Positions 31,701 through 39,981 of a stretch of 64,000 nt of DNA are shown here, one piece after another. The stretch is from Goodfellowiella coeruleoviolacea. GTDB lineage: Bacteria; Actinomycetota; Actinomycetes; Mycobacteriales; Pseudonocardiaceae. The stretch spans positions 80,843 through 144,842 of the forward strand of contig NZ_JAMTCK010000020.1 in NCBI RefSeq assembly GCF_024171785.1. Reading direction: 5' to 3'. How positions within the stretch are numbered: position 1 is the first letter of the stretch; each line of letters starts with the position of its first letter. The notes beneath the pieces were generated by a model, which had not been told where the DNA came from, did not search any database, and saw nothing but the letters and a program-made list of their open reading frames with translations. A program made the position numbers and the translations under genes.

Positions 31701-32441
31701 TCAGTAGTCGAGCTGGACGGTGAAGCTCTGGCTCAACCGGTCGCCGGCGCCGACGAACGTGCTGGTCTCAACCGGGTTCCCGGCAGCGTCACGGGTGACC
31801 CGCACCGTGACCAGCACGGGCACCTCGGGTGGCAGTGCCATGATGTCCCGCTCGTCCGGGTCGGCGATGCGCGTGCTGATCGTCTCGGTCGTTTCCCTCG
31901 GCGCGTGGCCAGCCCGCGCCAGCAACGTGAACAGGTCGGACGACAGCTCGCTCGCCGCGTTCGCGACATCACCGCCGCCGGTGGTCCTGATGGCTTCCGC
32001 GATGGTTCCCGGAATCCACTGGTCGTGGATCTGCACGACGCCGGACCCCACCGACTGGTGCCTGATCCGGTGCACGACCTGGGTGCCCGGCGCGAGGGAC
32101 AGCCGCTCAGCGATCTCGGCGTCGGCCGGCTCCAGACCGCTCGACATCACACGATCGGTGGCCGATGCTCCGTGCTGCTCGCTCCAGGTGCGGGCCGGAG
32201 CCGCCGGCTGGTAGGCGAGCGCCACCGGCGAGGTGTCCCGCACAACGGTGCCGACACCGCGAAGCGGGGTGACCAGACCTTCCAGGCTGAGCGCCCGAAT
32301 GGCGTCCCGCACGGTGTCCCGGGCGACGTGGTACCGCTCCATCAGCTCGGGGATCGCGGGAAGCGTGTCACCCGGCGAGTACTGGCCACTGGTTATGGCC
32401 GCTCGAAGTTCTGCCGCGATCCGGCCGTACTTGGTATCCAT
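31701..32441 (-). CDS. GntR family regulator, HutC/UTRA subgroup
   Basis: 246 residues from ATG 32441. Winged helix-turn-helix at residues ~1-65 (YGRIAAELRAAITSGQYSPG, then ELMERYHVARDTVRDAIRAL) and a UTRA domain (PGTQVVHRIRHQ, VQIHDQWIP, PVLVTVRVTRDAAGNPVETS). It is divergent from a three-gene run of small genes and the gap carries repeated AACGTGTAGAYGTT sites, 21 bp apart. GntR/UTRA proteins with small neighbours of this kind occur in actinobacterial integrative elements (KorSA type), but no integrase or replication gene is present here. Confidence 0.93.
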   Translation of the reverse strand: MDTKYGRIAAELRAAITSGQYSPGDTLPAIPELMERYHVARDTVRDAIRALSLEGLVTPLRGVGTVVRDTSPVALAYQPAAPARTWSEQHGASATDRVMSSGLEPADAEIAERLSLAPGTQVVHRIRHQSVGSGVVQIHDQWIPGTIAEAIRTTGGGDVANAASELSSDLFTLLARAGHAPRETTETISTRIADPDERDIMALPPEVPVLVTVRVTRDAAGNPVETSTFVGAGDRLSQSFTVQLDY

Positions 32442-32464
32442 GCGGGCCGTCCTTCGATCGAGTG

Positions 32465-32590
32465 AACGTGTAGATGTTTCGTTGAAACGTGTAGACGTTC
32501 TTTGCCGACCGAGACTACTCTCACCGTAACCAAACATCCACACTCCGCATTCACACCCACTGGGCGACGCCAGCAAAGGTCTACATGTTT
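32465..32590. promoter_or_regulatory. Repeated GntR-type operators
   Basis: AACGTGTAGATGTT (32465-32478) and AACGTGTAGACGTT (32486-32499) are near-identical sites exactly two helical turns apart, 24 bp upstream of the GntR start. A third, inverted, copy (GTCTACATGTTT, 32579-32590) lies about 95 bp further toward the small genes. Each is itself partly palindromic. Confidence 0.65.
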
Positions 32591-32783
32591 GACGCTGCTC
32601 TGGCTTCCCCCCGCCGCGGTTGCCGGGCCGGTCGGCCACCCGCCTGTCACGGCCCCTGACGTCGGCCGGCCCACTTCCCCCGACACACTCCCCGGGACGG
32701 CCGACCGGTGGCGTGGGCAGGAACTCCCGCCCTGGCCACGCCACCACCCCCGACCTCGTCCACACAGGACACAAGGAGGCAGC

Positions 32784-33194
32784 GTGACCAGCACGCTGAC
32801 ATACGGCCACTCGTCCTTCGCCTTCCCACGAGTGCACGGCTGGCTACCGGACAAGCCCGGCTTCTACCGCGCCCTCTGCGGAATCCGGCTCGCTGACTCG
32901 CTCGTCACCACCTACGCCCGCCCCACCCGGGAGGGCGCCAGCTGGTGCGGGGCCTGCTACCTGCTCACCGAACACGCCGCGGACGACCAGCCGAAGTACG
33001 TGATGCGACGGTCCGCTGTGGACGGTGGCAACCACATCGTCCCCGTCGCCGACATCAACCAGGACCGCGCCTTCCACGCCCTGTGCGGACACTGCCTGTC
33101 CGTTGGCGTGGCCAAGGCCATCCCGGCCTGGCCGTGCCAGCACTGCCTGGACACGGTCACCGCACTGCTCGCCCAGGAGGTGACCTCGACGTGA
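32784..33194 (+). CDS. Small zinc-ribbon-like protein, unknown function
   Basis: 136 residues from GTG 32784 with a strong AAGGAGG. Three CxxC pairs are spread along it: WCGACYLL (~residue 53), LCGHCLSVG (~99) and PCQHCLD (~118), plus a Cys-containing ALCGIRLADS near 32, so one or two zinc sites are likely. The pattern RALCGIRLADSLVTTYARP is seen in small actinobacterial proteins placed next to GntR/UTRA regulators. Its stop overlaps the GTG of the next gene. Role unknown. Confidence 0.75.
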   Translation: MTSTLTYGHSSFAFPRVHGWLPDKPGFYRALCGIRLADSLVTTYARPTREGASWCGACYLLTEHAADDQPKYVMRRSAVDGGNHIVPVADINQDRAFHALCGHCLSVGVAKAIPAWPCQHCLDTVTALLAQEVTST

Positions 33195-33364
33195 CCAGGA
33201 GGTTGCCCTATCAGTGGCGTTTCTGCCCGGATGGCCAGTGCCACGCGTTCCCCACCAATCAGGTCGAGGACGTCAGCAGGAACACCCTCCAGGCGGCCGG
33301 CGCCTGCCAGGCTCAGCCGAGCGTGACCCCATTGCCGGTCGTCTCACCACTGCCGCAGCCCTGA
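33191..33364 (+). CDS. 57-residue protein translationally coupled to the zinc-ribbon gene
   Basis: GTG 33191 overlaps the previous TGA (GTGA), and GGAGGTGA lies upstream inside that gene. The product has two Cys in FCPDGQCHAF near residue 12-19, another later, and a Pro-rich tail. No family is recognised; coupling and ribosome site support it as real. Confidence 0.6.
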   Translation: MTRRLPYQWRFCPDGQCHAFPTNQVEDVSRNTLQAAGACQAQPSVTPLPVVSPLPQP

Positions 33365-33511
33365 ATCGCAACCGCCTGGGACCCAAGGTCCACTGTGGAC
33401 TCGGTGAGCGCGGCGCCGCGCCGCTCTCGCCACACACGAGAACCCTGTCGCGGCATGATGACGATCTCCGGTGCGGAACCAGCGTTCACGTTCACCTGGA
33501 CTTCAGCCAAA

Positions 33512-33536
33512 AGCGTGTCACACACCCGGACACGCT
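33512..33536. terminator. Hairpin between the small genes
   Basis: AGCGTGTC (33512-33519) pairs with GACACGCT (33529-33536) around a 9-base loop, in the 279-bp gap after the 57-residue gene. It could end that transcript or be an operator. A TCCACTGTGGA palindrome lies nearby at 33389-33399. Confidence 0.4.
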
Positions 33537-33643
33537 CGTTCCGGCGTCATAACGGACGTTCTCCACAGTCCACACCGCGAGGATGCTGATCCGCCAGGCA
33601 CGTGGGGCGACCACGGATGCCTCATCACGAAGGACGACCGAGC

Positions 33644-33898
33644 ATGACTGTGCCCATCGCGCGGCAGTACGTGGCAGCGATCGACCTCACGTTCCGGTGG
33701 AAACGGGGGGACTCGCGCATGGACGTGATGCAGGGCCGCGACATGGCCAGCTACGGCAACGAACACGGGAACGTGATCGACCAGCACCCGGTTGACCGGC
33801 GCGGCTGGCAGGACGGGCTGGCGGTGCTCGCCAAGATCAACGAATGGCTCCGGCAGAAGCGGCCGGCGTTCTACTCGGCGCACGGGCCGTTCAACTGA
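33644..33898 (+). CDS. Small acidic/basic protein, unknown function
   Basis: 84 residues from ATG 33644, with GAAGGA 10 bases upstream. The sequence (VPIARQYVAAIDLTFRW, DMASYGNEHGNVIDQH, DGLAVLAKINEWLRQKRP) is compact and non-repetitive, with Trp/His-rich ends, as in a folded small protein. I do not recognise the family. It lies in the accessory patch with the GntR/UTRA regulator. Confidence 0.55.
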   Translation: MTVPIARQYVAAIDLTFRWKRGDSRMDVMQGRDMASYGNEHGNVIDQHPVDRRGWQDGLAVLAKINEWLRQKRPAFYSAHGPFN

Positions 33899-34044
33899 GC
33901 CGAACAGGGCGCTCGGGCAAGGCGGCTCAGCACTGCCGGCTCGTGCGGGCGCCCGTTGTCGGGCTCGCTGACGTCGGTGTGCGCTCTGGCTGTGCGACCA
34001 TTGGCGGGCACGGCAGCCACACGTCAGCCGGAACGGGAGAGGGC

Positions 34045-34677
34045 ATGACCGCTGACCAGGCGGGGCAGCGGGATCGCGGCCAGCGCAGGCGGCGCGGGGC
34101 CGAGGTGGAGCAGGCGATCCTGCGGGCGGCGGCCGAGGAACTCACCGAGTCGGGGTATCCCGGCCTGACCATGGACCGGGTGGCCGCGCGGGCCGGCACC
34201 AACAAGAACGCGATCTACCGGCGGTGGCCGAACCGGGCCGCGCTCGGGGTGGCCGCCTACCGGCAGCTGGTCGAGGTGGAGCTGGCGCCGCCGGACACCG
34301 GCGGGCTGCGCGGTGACGTGCTGGACCTGTTGCGCCGGATCAACCGCGGGCTGTCCTCACCCCAGGGTGAGATCCTGCGCGGGCTGCTGACCAGCCTGGG
34401 CGACGAGCCGGAACTGCTGGCCCAGTTGCAGGAGCAGATCGGCGGCGACGGTGGCGTGGCGGTGTGGCTGACGGTGTTGGGGCGCGCGGTGGCCCGGGGC
34501 GAGGCGCCGCCCGAGGCACTGCACCCGAGGGTCGCCACGGTGGCGCTCACCTTGCTGCGCAACGAGTACATCACCCGGGGTGTCAGCACGGTGCCGGACA
34601 GCGTGCTCGTCGAGATCGTCGACGAGGTGTACCTGCCGCTGGTGCGCGGCCGGACACCGCGCGGGGCTGGCGGCTGA
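34045..34677 (+). CDS. TetR family regulator
   Basis: 210 residues from ATG 34045 with GGGAGAGG upstream. An Arg-rich tail leads to VEQAILRAAAEELTESGYPG and the helix-turn-helix LTMDRVAARAGTNKNAIYRRW (residues ~48-68), the TetR_C_16-like subgroup. No clear operator or divergent partner is seen; the gene stands alone and is convergent with the LysR gene. Confidence 0.93.
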   Translation: MTADQAGQRDRGQRRRRGAEVEQAILRAAAEELTESGYPGLTMDRVAARAGTNKNAIYRRWPNRAALGVAAYRQLVEVELAPPDTGGLRGDVLDLLRRINRGLSSPQGEILRGLLTSLGDEPELLAQLQEQIGGDGGVAVWLTVLGRAVARGEAPPEALHPRVATVALTLLRNEYITRGVSTVPDSVLVEIVDEVYLPLVRGRTPRGAGG

Positions 34678-34706
34678 CCGGCCGGTTTCCACTGGCCGCC
34701 CGGCGC

Positions 34707-35639
34707 TCAGTCCGCCGCCTGGCGGACGAGGAACTTGCGCGCGGATTCCCGGAAGTGGGCGAGCAGCGGGTTGTGGTCATCAGCCCGGGTGGCCACGACC
34801 ACCTCGCACGGTTCGATCCCGTCGACGGGCACGGTGGTGAGGTCGTCCCGGAGGGTGCAGCGCCGGTCGTCGGCGGGCACGAGGGCGATGGCGTGGCCGT
34901 CGGCGACGACTTCGAGCTTGTCCTCGAAGGTCTCGACGAGCATGGGGCCGGCCGGCGCCCGCTTGCCGTCCGGGCGGGGGTCGAGCCGCCAGAACCCGGT
35001 CCACACCGCGGCCATGCCGGCGCACGCCACCAGGGGTTCGTCGGCGAAGTCGGCCGGGGTGACCGACTTCCTGCTGGCCAGGCGGTGGGTGGCGGGCACG
35101 AGCAGCGCCCTCGGCTCCTCGTAGAGCACGGTCACGCGCAGGCCGTCGACCGGGATCGGCAGCGGTGTCCTGGCGATGAGCGCGTCGACCCGGCGGTCGA
35201 GCAGGGCACCGGCTTCGTTCCAGTCCAGGTGCCGGGTGCGGACGTGGGCGTCGGGGTGGCGGCGGCGCAGGTCGCGCACGGCGGGCGTGATGACGAGGTC
35301 CTCGATGTAGCCGACGGTGATCGCGCGGGCCGGCGCGGCGGACCGGGCGGTGTGCACGGCCTGCTGGGCGGAGTGCAGGAGGGTCTGCGCGCGGGGGAGG
35401 AACGCCGCGCCGGCCGAGGTGAGCCGGCTGCCCTGGGGCGTGCGTTCGAGCAGGCGCACCCCGAGCACGTGCTCCAGGCGCTGGATCTGGCGGCTCAGCG
35501 ACGGCTGGGCAACGCGCAGTTCCTCGGCCGCCCTGGCGAAGTTCAGGTGCTCGGCGACGACCGTGAAGTAGCGCACCAGCCTCAGGTCGAGGTCCACGCC
35601 GGGGGCGGGCACCGGTGGGGCTGCGGCGTCAACGGACAC
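34707..35639 (-). CDS. LysR family regulator
   Basis: 310 residues from GTG 35639; GTG 35597, giving the more usual short N-terminus (VDLDLRLVRYF), is an alternative and neither has a strong ribosome site. The helix-turn-helix is LNFARAAEELRVAQPSLSRQ (residues ~32-51), then LEHVLGVRLLERTPQGSRLT. The C-terminal effector domain has the usual two-lobed pattern (ITVGYIED, LLVPATHRLASRKSV). It is divergent from the GNAT gene across 96 bp, the usual LysR-target layout. Confidence 0.93.
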   Translation of the reverse strand: MSVDAAAPPVPAPGVDLDLRLVRYFTVVAEHLNFARAAEELRVAQPSLSRQIQRLEHVLGVRLLERTPQGSRLTSAGAAFLPRAQTLLHSAQQAVHTARSAAPARAITVGYIEDLVITPAVRDLRRRHPDAHVRTRHLDWNEAGALLDRRVDALIARTPLPIPVDGLRVTVLYEEPRALLVPATHRLASRKSVTPADFADEPLVACAGMAAVWTGFWRLDPRPDGKRAPAGPMLVETFEDKLEVVADGHAIALVPADDRRCTLRDDLTTVPVDGIEPCEVVVATRADDHNPLLAHFRESARKFLVRQAAD

Positions 35640-35735
35640 ACCACTCACTCTACGTCGCCGAACGCGGACGACACGCGCCGACCGGGGCGAAAACGCGGGT
35701 GCGGGCGCTCGGCGCGGTGGTGTCTGATCCGGGGC

Positions 35736-36608
35736 GTGACGATCGTGTTGGGCACACCGGACGTTGTCGGGCTGGGCGGGGTGGTGGGCGTGCTGCGGGA
35801 GTGGCAGTGCGACGCGGCGCCGGTGCAGCTGCACCCGGGGGACCTGGGCTGGATCTGGCGGTTCGGTGCGGAGGCGACCGCCGCGGCGGTCCGGACCTGG
35901 AGCCGGGACGGGCGGGTGCTCGCCGTCGGGCTGCTGGACGAGCCCACGTTGGTGCGGCTGGCGGTCGCGCCGGACGCGTGGCGGGACGCGGAGCTGGCAC
36001 GACGGCTGGTCGAGGACATCACCGACCCGGAGCGCGGTGTGCTGCCGGCGGGGCGGGTGCGCGTGGAGGCGCCGACCGGCGCACCGGTCCAGAACCTGTT
36101 GCTGGACAACGGCTGGACGACCGACGAGCCGTGGACGCCGCTGCGCCGCGACCTCACCGAGCCGGTGCCGGTGCCGGACCCGGGCCTGCGGATCGAGGTG
36201 GTCGGGCCGGAGCAGGCGCACGTGCGGGCCGTCGTGCAGCGGGCGGCCTTTGCCGGGTCCACGTTCGCCGATGCGCACTGGCAGGCGATGGCGGCCGGAC
36301 CGGCGTACGCGGACGCCCGCTGTCTGGTCGCCCACGACGAGCGGGGCAGGGCGGTGGCGGCGGTGACGGTGTGGTCGGCCGGCCCGGGACGACCCGGGCT
36401 GCTGGAGCCGATGGGCGTGCACCGGGACCACCGCCGGCGCGGCTACGGCAGGGCGATCAGCGTCGCCGCGGCCGCGGCGCTCCAGCGACTCGGCTCGTCG
36501 AGCGCGCTCGTCTGCACGCCGAGCGCCAACGTGGCCGCCGTCGCCACCTACCGGGCGGCCGGGTTCCAGCAACTCCCGCGGCGACTGGATCTGCGCCGCG
36601 ACGCCTGA
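35736..36608 (+). CDS. GNAT-family N-acetyltransferase
   Basis: 290 residues from GTG 35736. Two GNAT-like halves are suggested by length. The C-terminal half has the acetyl-CoA motif MGVHRDHRRRGYGRAIS (residues ~227-243, Q/RxxGxG/A type) and the closing TPSANVAAVATYRAAGF. The N-terminal half lacks the CoA motif and may be a degenerate GNAT fold. It transfers acetyl groups to an unknown amine; control by the divergent LysR is likely. A strong terminator follows 17 bp after its stop. Confidence 0.88.
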   Translation: MTIVLGTPDVVGLGGVVGVLREWQCDAAPVQLHPGDLGWIWRFGAEATAAAVRTWSRDGRVLAVGLLDEPTLVRLAVAPDAWRDAELARRLVEDITDPERGVLPAGRVRVEAPTGAPVQNLLLDNGWTTDEPWTPLRRDLTEPVPVPDPGLRIEVVGPEQAHVRAVVQRAAFAGSTFADAHWQAMAAGPAYADARCLVAHDERGRAVAAVTVWSAGPGRPGLLEPMGVHRDHRRRGYGRAISVAAAAALQRLGSSSALVCTPSANVAAVATYRAAGFQQLPRRLDLRRDA

Positions 36609-36625
36609 GCCGCGTGTTCCGGCCA

Positions 36626-36664
36626 CCGCACCCCGTCATGCGAATCGTGCATGACGGGGTGCGG
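36626..36664 (+). terminator. Perfect 16-bp stem terminator
   Basis: CCGCACCCCGTCATGC (36626-36641) pairs perfectly with GCATGACGGGGTGCGG (36649-36664) around a 7-base loop, 18 bp after the GNAT stop and about 100 bp before the SDR gene. Confidence 0.88.
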
Positions 36665-36765
36665 GACAGGTCTTGGACAGCCCGCGCGGTCCGGCGTTGG
36701 CTTGGTGGCGTCCCCACCGGGACGAGGAACCACCAACCAACTTCGCGGCACGGAGGGTGTCCGAC

Positions 36766-37509
36766 ATGGGCAAGTACGACGGCAAGAACGTGGTGATCAC
36801 CGGTGGCAGCAGTGGGTTCGGCCTGACCACCGCGCGGCTGCTCATCGCCGAGGGCGCGCGCGTGCTGATCACCGGGCGCAAGCAGTCCACTTTGGACTCC
36901 GCAAGCGCCCAGCTGGGTGCCGGCGCGATCGCGGTCCGCAGTGACGCGGCCTCGCTGGCCGACATCGACGAGCTGGCCGAGCGGGTGCGGGCCGAGTTCG
37001 GCACGGTCGACGCGCTGTTCGCCAACGCCGGGGTCACCGGTTTCGCGCCGTTCGAGGAGACCAGCGAGCAGCTCTTCGACGAGCTGCTGACCATCAACGC
37101 CAAGGGCCCGTACTTCACGGTGCAGAAGCTGGCTCCGCTGCTGGCCGAGGGCAGTGGCGTGGTGCTCACCACCTCGGTCGTGAACGTGCTGGGCCTGCCC
37201 GCGCTCAGCGCGTACGCGGCCAGCAAGGCGGCGCTGCGCTCGATGACCCGCAGCCTGGCGCGCGAACTGCTGCCGCGCGGGATCCGCGTCAACGCGGTCA
37301 GCCCCGGCCCGATCGACACCGGCATCCTGGAGAAGACCATGCCCGCCGAGGTGGCCGCGCAGACGATGGCGCAGATGGCCGCGGACAACCCCATGCGGCG
37401 GGTGGGCACCCCGGAGGAGGTCGCCAGGGCGGTGGTGTTCCTCGCGTTCGAGGCGACCTTCACCACCGGCGCCGAACTGGTCGTGGACGGCGGCGGCTCG
37501 CAGCTGTGA
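36766..37509 (+). CDS. Short-chain dehydrogenase/reductase
   Basis: 247 residues from ATG 36766, with GGAGGG upstream. Classical SDR: cofactor motif TGGSSGFG (residues ~12-19), NAG in LFANAGVTG (~88), catalytic Ser region TTSVVNVLG, YAASK (Tyr ~151, Lys ~155) and the terminal VVDGGGSQL. The Arg in TGRKQ after strand 2 favours NADP(H). Substrate unknown; soluble cytoplasmic tetramer expected. Confidence 0.95.
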   Translation: MGKYDGKNVVITGGSSGFGLTTARLLIAEGARVLITGRKQSTLDSASAQLGAGAIAVRSDAASLADIDELAERVRAEFGTVDALFANAGVTGFAPFEETSEQLFDELLTINAKGPYFTVQKLAPLLAEGSGVVLTTSVVNVLGLPALSAYAASKAALRSMTRSLARELLPRGIRVNAVSPGPIDTGILEKTMPAEVAAQTMAQMAADNPMRRVGTPEEVARAVVFLAFEATFTTGAELVVDGGGSQL

Positions 37510-37659
37510 CCGGCACCCACCGCGGCGTGCGCGACGCCGCCCTGCGCAACTGGCCGCTGACCTGACGGTGGCCGCTGACCTGACGGCCGACCTCACGTCA
37601 GGTGCCTGGCGGGCCTGCCCGACCAGGTCGCGGGGCAATTCCCCGCACCACCCCCCTGT

Positions 37660-37675
37660 TCGAACATCTGTTCGA
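37660..37675. promoter_or_regulatory. SOS-like (LexA) box without an obvious target
   Basis: TCGAACATCTGTTCGA is a perfect TCGAAC-N4-GTTCGA palindrome, matching the actinobacterial/mycobacterial LexA consensus. It lies in the non-coding gap between the convergent SDR and GH114 genes. A TAGGCT element at 37684-37689 could be a -10, but no credible ORF starts on either side. Confidence 0.65.
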
Positions 37676-37760
37676 GCGTGCGCTAGGCTCTGCGGCACGG
37701 CGCACCACCGGCAGACCTCCCTCCCAGGCACCGGCCGCCGCCGACGGCACACAACACACG

Positions 37761-37796
37761 GGTGGGCCCGTTGCCAGCACCGGCAACGGGCCCACC
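37761..37796 (-). terminator. Perfect 15-bp stem terminator of the GH114 gene
   Basis: GGTGGGCCCGTTGCC (37761-37775) pairs perfectly with GGCAACGGGCCCACC (37782-37796) around a 6-base loop, 18 bp past the GH114 stop on the minus strand. Confidence 0.88.
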
Positions 37797-37814
37797 CCAG
37801 GAGCCGAGTCGAAC

Positions 37815-38651
37815 TCAGCAGGCGTCGTAGACGTAGCCGGACGAGTTCGGGCCGACCACGTTCCGGTCGCGGCGGACCACCGACAGGGTGTCGCCGTACT
37901 CCCGGCAGGTCTTGGCGAAGTCCTGGTCGCGGTACTCGATGACGAGGACGTGCGCGCCGTAGGCGTCCACGTAGTCGCCGCACTCGTCGTAGCGGCCGCA
38001 CTCCTCGGCCACCGCGAAGTCGAACCCGAGCGCGCGGCCCTGCTCGGCCAGCTCCGCCGAGTTCTTCTGCGCGATGGCCAGGCCCTCGGCGTGCGCGTGC
38101 TCGGTCAGCAGCTCGGCGTAGGCGACCGCGTCGGACTCCTGGAGGTGGTCGGTGAACCGGGTGAAGGTGTCCAGGTTGTCGATCTCCACCGCGTCGAAGC
38201 CGTCCTCGGCGCAGCCGGTGACCCAGCCGTTGACGATCTCGGCGATGTCGGTGCGGTTGTCCTCGGTGCTGATGTCCAGGATCAGCTCACCCGGCCAGTC
38301 CGGGTCCTCGACGTAGTTCCCGTCGCCGTCCCTGAGCAGCAGGTCGGGGTGGTTCGCGCGCCACCAGGCGGCCTCTTCGGCCTGCGTCTGGAAGCCGTTG
38401 ACGTAGCAGATGTTGTACCGGCCGGCAGCCGGCGCGGCGGTGCGGTCGCGGGACACCACCCGCACGTCGGCGGGCGGGGTGTAGGCCCCACCGAGCTGGT
38501 AGTCGGCCTTGGCGTTGGCTGGCGGGACCGTGAAGGTGGCCGCGTTGGCCGAACCGGTGGTGACCACGGCTGTCGCGGCGGTCAGGCCCGCCACGGCCAG
38601 CAGCGCCATGCGGGACACGCGGCGCGCCGAGCCAGCGGAGTTCGGTCTCAC
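37815..38651 (-). CDS. Secreted GH114 endo-alpha-1,4-polygalactosaminidase-like enzyme
   Basis: 278 residues from GTG 38651, with AGAGGAG upstream. A Sec signal (MALLAVAGLTAATAVVTTG, ending SANAAT near residue 38) precedes a TIM-barrel domain with the GH114 pattern: YQLGGAYTPP, YNICYVNGFQTQ, ELILDISTEDNRTD, a catalytic-type GFDAVEIDNLDTF (~residue 168) and FDFAVAEECGRYDEC near 218. Six Cys probably form disulfides. Family members cut galactosaminogalactan, a fungal exopolysaccharide. Substrate is inferred from the family. Confidence 0.85.
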   Translation of the reverse strand: MRPNSAGSARRVSRMALLAVAGLTAATAVVTTGSANAATFTVPPANAKADYQLGGAYTPPADVRVVSRDRTAAPAAGRYNICYVNGFQTQAEEAAWWRANHPDLLLRDGDGNYVEDPDWPGELILDISTEDNRTDIAEIVNGWVTGCAEDGFDAVEIDNLDTFTRFTDHLQESDAVAYAELLTEHAHAEGLAIAQKNSAELAEQGRALGFDFAVAEECGRYDECGDYVDAYGAHVLVIEYRDQDFAKTCREYGDTLSVVRRDRNVVGPNSSGYVYDAC

Positions 38652-39039
38652 GAACAGTCTCCTCTGGGGTCGGAAGCAGGGTGGCGATGTGGCCGGAAAG
38701 ATCAACATCGCCGGGCGACAGCAAACTGACCGGGGCGCCGGGTGTCAACAAACCCAGTGTCACCAACCGCACACGCCACGCGCACATCCGTGCTGAGCTG
38801 GGCGGAAACCGATTACCAAAAACTGAAGACACAGTGGACACTGCCCGAGTCGACCACCGCGGCGGGAAAACGGGCAGCGGAACGTGTCCGACTGGGACGT
38901 TCACCGCCCGCGCGGTGACCGCCGCGCGCACGGGGTGCGCACGCGCCACGACGCCCCCTGGTTGCCCGGCCAGCCCGGTAAGATCACTCACTTTTTCTTT
39001 CCTGGCAATGGCCTGTGTGCTAGCGGTAGCGTCCGCGGC
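38652..39039. other. Divergent intergenic region, 388 bp
   Basis: It separates the leftward GH114 gene from the rightward beta-lactamase-like gene and must hold both promoters. AT-rich patches are at 38805-38835 and 38985-39010 (TTTTTCTTTCCTGG). No credible ORF is present. A half-palindrome CACAGTGGAC is at 38829-38838. Confidence 0.6.
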
Positions 39040-39906
39040 GTGATCAACCTTGGTAGACGTGCCCTGTTGGGCGTGGTGTCGTCCGCGTTGCTGGCGGCCG
39101 TGGTGGCGGCGCCGAGCGCGCACGCCGAGTCCGGGCCGGCGGCTGACCGGTCATCGGTGGAGAGCGCGAGCACGGCCGGCTTCGACCCGGTGCTGCGGGC
39201 CCGGATCGCCGCGGCCGAGGCGTACGGCCGGAGCCGGCCCGGTTTCGCCGGCATCGTGGTGCGCGACCGCAAGACCGGCGCGGTCTGGCGCAACGCCAAC
39301 TCGGACACGCTGATCTGGGCGTGCTCCACGCCGAAGCTGGCCATGGTGGTGGACCTGTTGCTGCGCAACGACTCCGGCGCCATCACGCTGACCGACGACG
39401 ACCGCGCGCTGATGCACGCGATGCTCAACTCCAGTGACGACAACGCCGCGCACACGCTGTGGAACCGGTACGGCGGCGAGGACTTCTTCTCCCGCTTCGC
39501 GAACTACGGCATGACCGACGCCCGGTTCACCGACGAGCACCCGCACCACTGGGGCTGGATTCTCACCACGGCCGACGACCTCGACCGGCTGATCAACTAC
39601 GTGCTGGAGAAGCTGCCGAAGCAGCACCGCGACTACATCGTCAGCGAGATGCGCTCGGTGGCCGTCAACCAGCAGTGGGGTGTCTGGGGTGCTGGCGCGG
39701 CCGCGCGGCCGGGCAACAAGAACGGCTGGTCCGACGACAACGACGACGGCTCCTGGCTGATGAACTCGGTCGGCTTCGTCGGCCCGAACGAGCGCTACAC
39801 CCTGGCCATCATGAACAACACCCAGGTGGTCCAGGGCGGGTACGAGGTCGGCATGGAGACCACGACCCGGATCAGCGAGATCATGTTCAACGGCTACTTC
39901 CGCTGA
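39040..39906 (+). CDS. Secreted class A beta-lactamase-like serine hydrolase
   Basis: 288 residues from GTG 39040. A signal peptide (LGRRALLGVVSSALLAAVVA, cleavage near SAHAES) is followed by a penicillin-recognising serine fold: S96-T-P-K99 (CSTPKLAMVVDLL), SSDDN near 131-135 as the SDN motif, and KNG in NKNGWSDDNDD near 226 as the KTG equivalent. The acylation-water Glu of true class A enzymes is not evident, so it may be a peptidoglycan-binding or DD-peptidase-like relative. Exported. Confidence 0.8.
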   Translation: MINLGRRALLGVVSSALLAAVVAAPSAHAESGPAADRSSVESASTAGFDPVLRARIAAAEAYGRSRPGFAGIVVRDRKTGAVWRNANSDTLIWACSTPKLAMVVDLLLRNDSGAITLTDDDRALMHAMLNSSDDNAAHTLWNRYGGEDFFSRFANYGMTDARFTDEHPHHWGWILTTADDLDRLINYVLEKLPKQHRDYIVSEMRSVAVNQQWGVWGAGAAARPGNKNGWSDDNDDGSWLMNSVGFVGPNERYTLAIMNNTQVVQGGYEVGMETTTRISEIMFNGYFR

Positions 39907-39951
39907 CCAGGACCGAGTAGGACCGAGCAGGACCAACCGGGGCTGACCGGG

Positions 39952-39981
39952 GCTGAGCAGGACTGACCAGCCCTGCTCAGC
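39952..39981. terminator. Stem-loop overlapping the GntR stop codon
   Basis: GCTGAGCAGG (39952-39961) pairs perfectly with CCTGCTCAGC (39972-39981) around a 10-base loop; the right arm covers the stop codon of the leftward GntR gene. It serves the convergent beta-lactamase-like and GntR genes. Short GGACCGAG repeats precede it. Confidence 0.65.

Noticed and set aside
31701..33898. Intact integrative conjugative element
   Set aside because: No integrase, excisionase, replication initiator or FtsK-like transfer gene is present; only the regulator and small genes.
37598..37795. Minus-strand ORF next to the SOS box with a GGGAGGGAGG sequence
   Set aside because: Its peptide is Pro/Arg/Gly-rich without structure and it runs through a perfect terminator stem.
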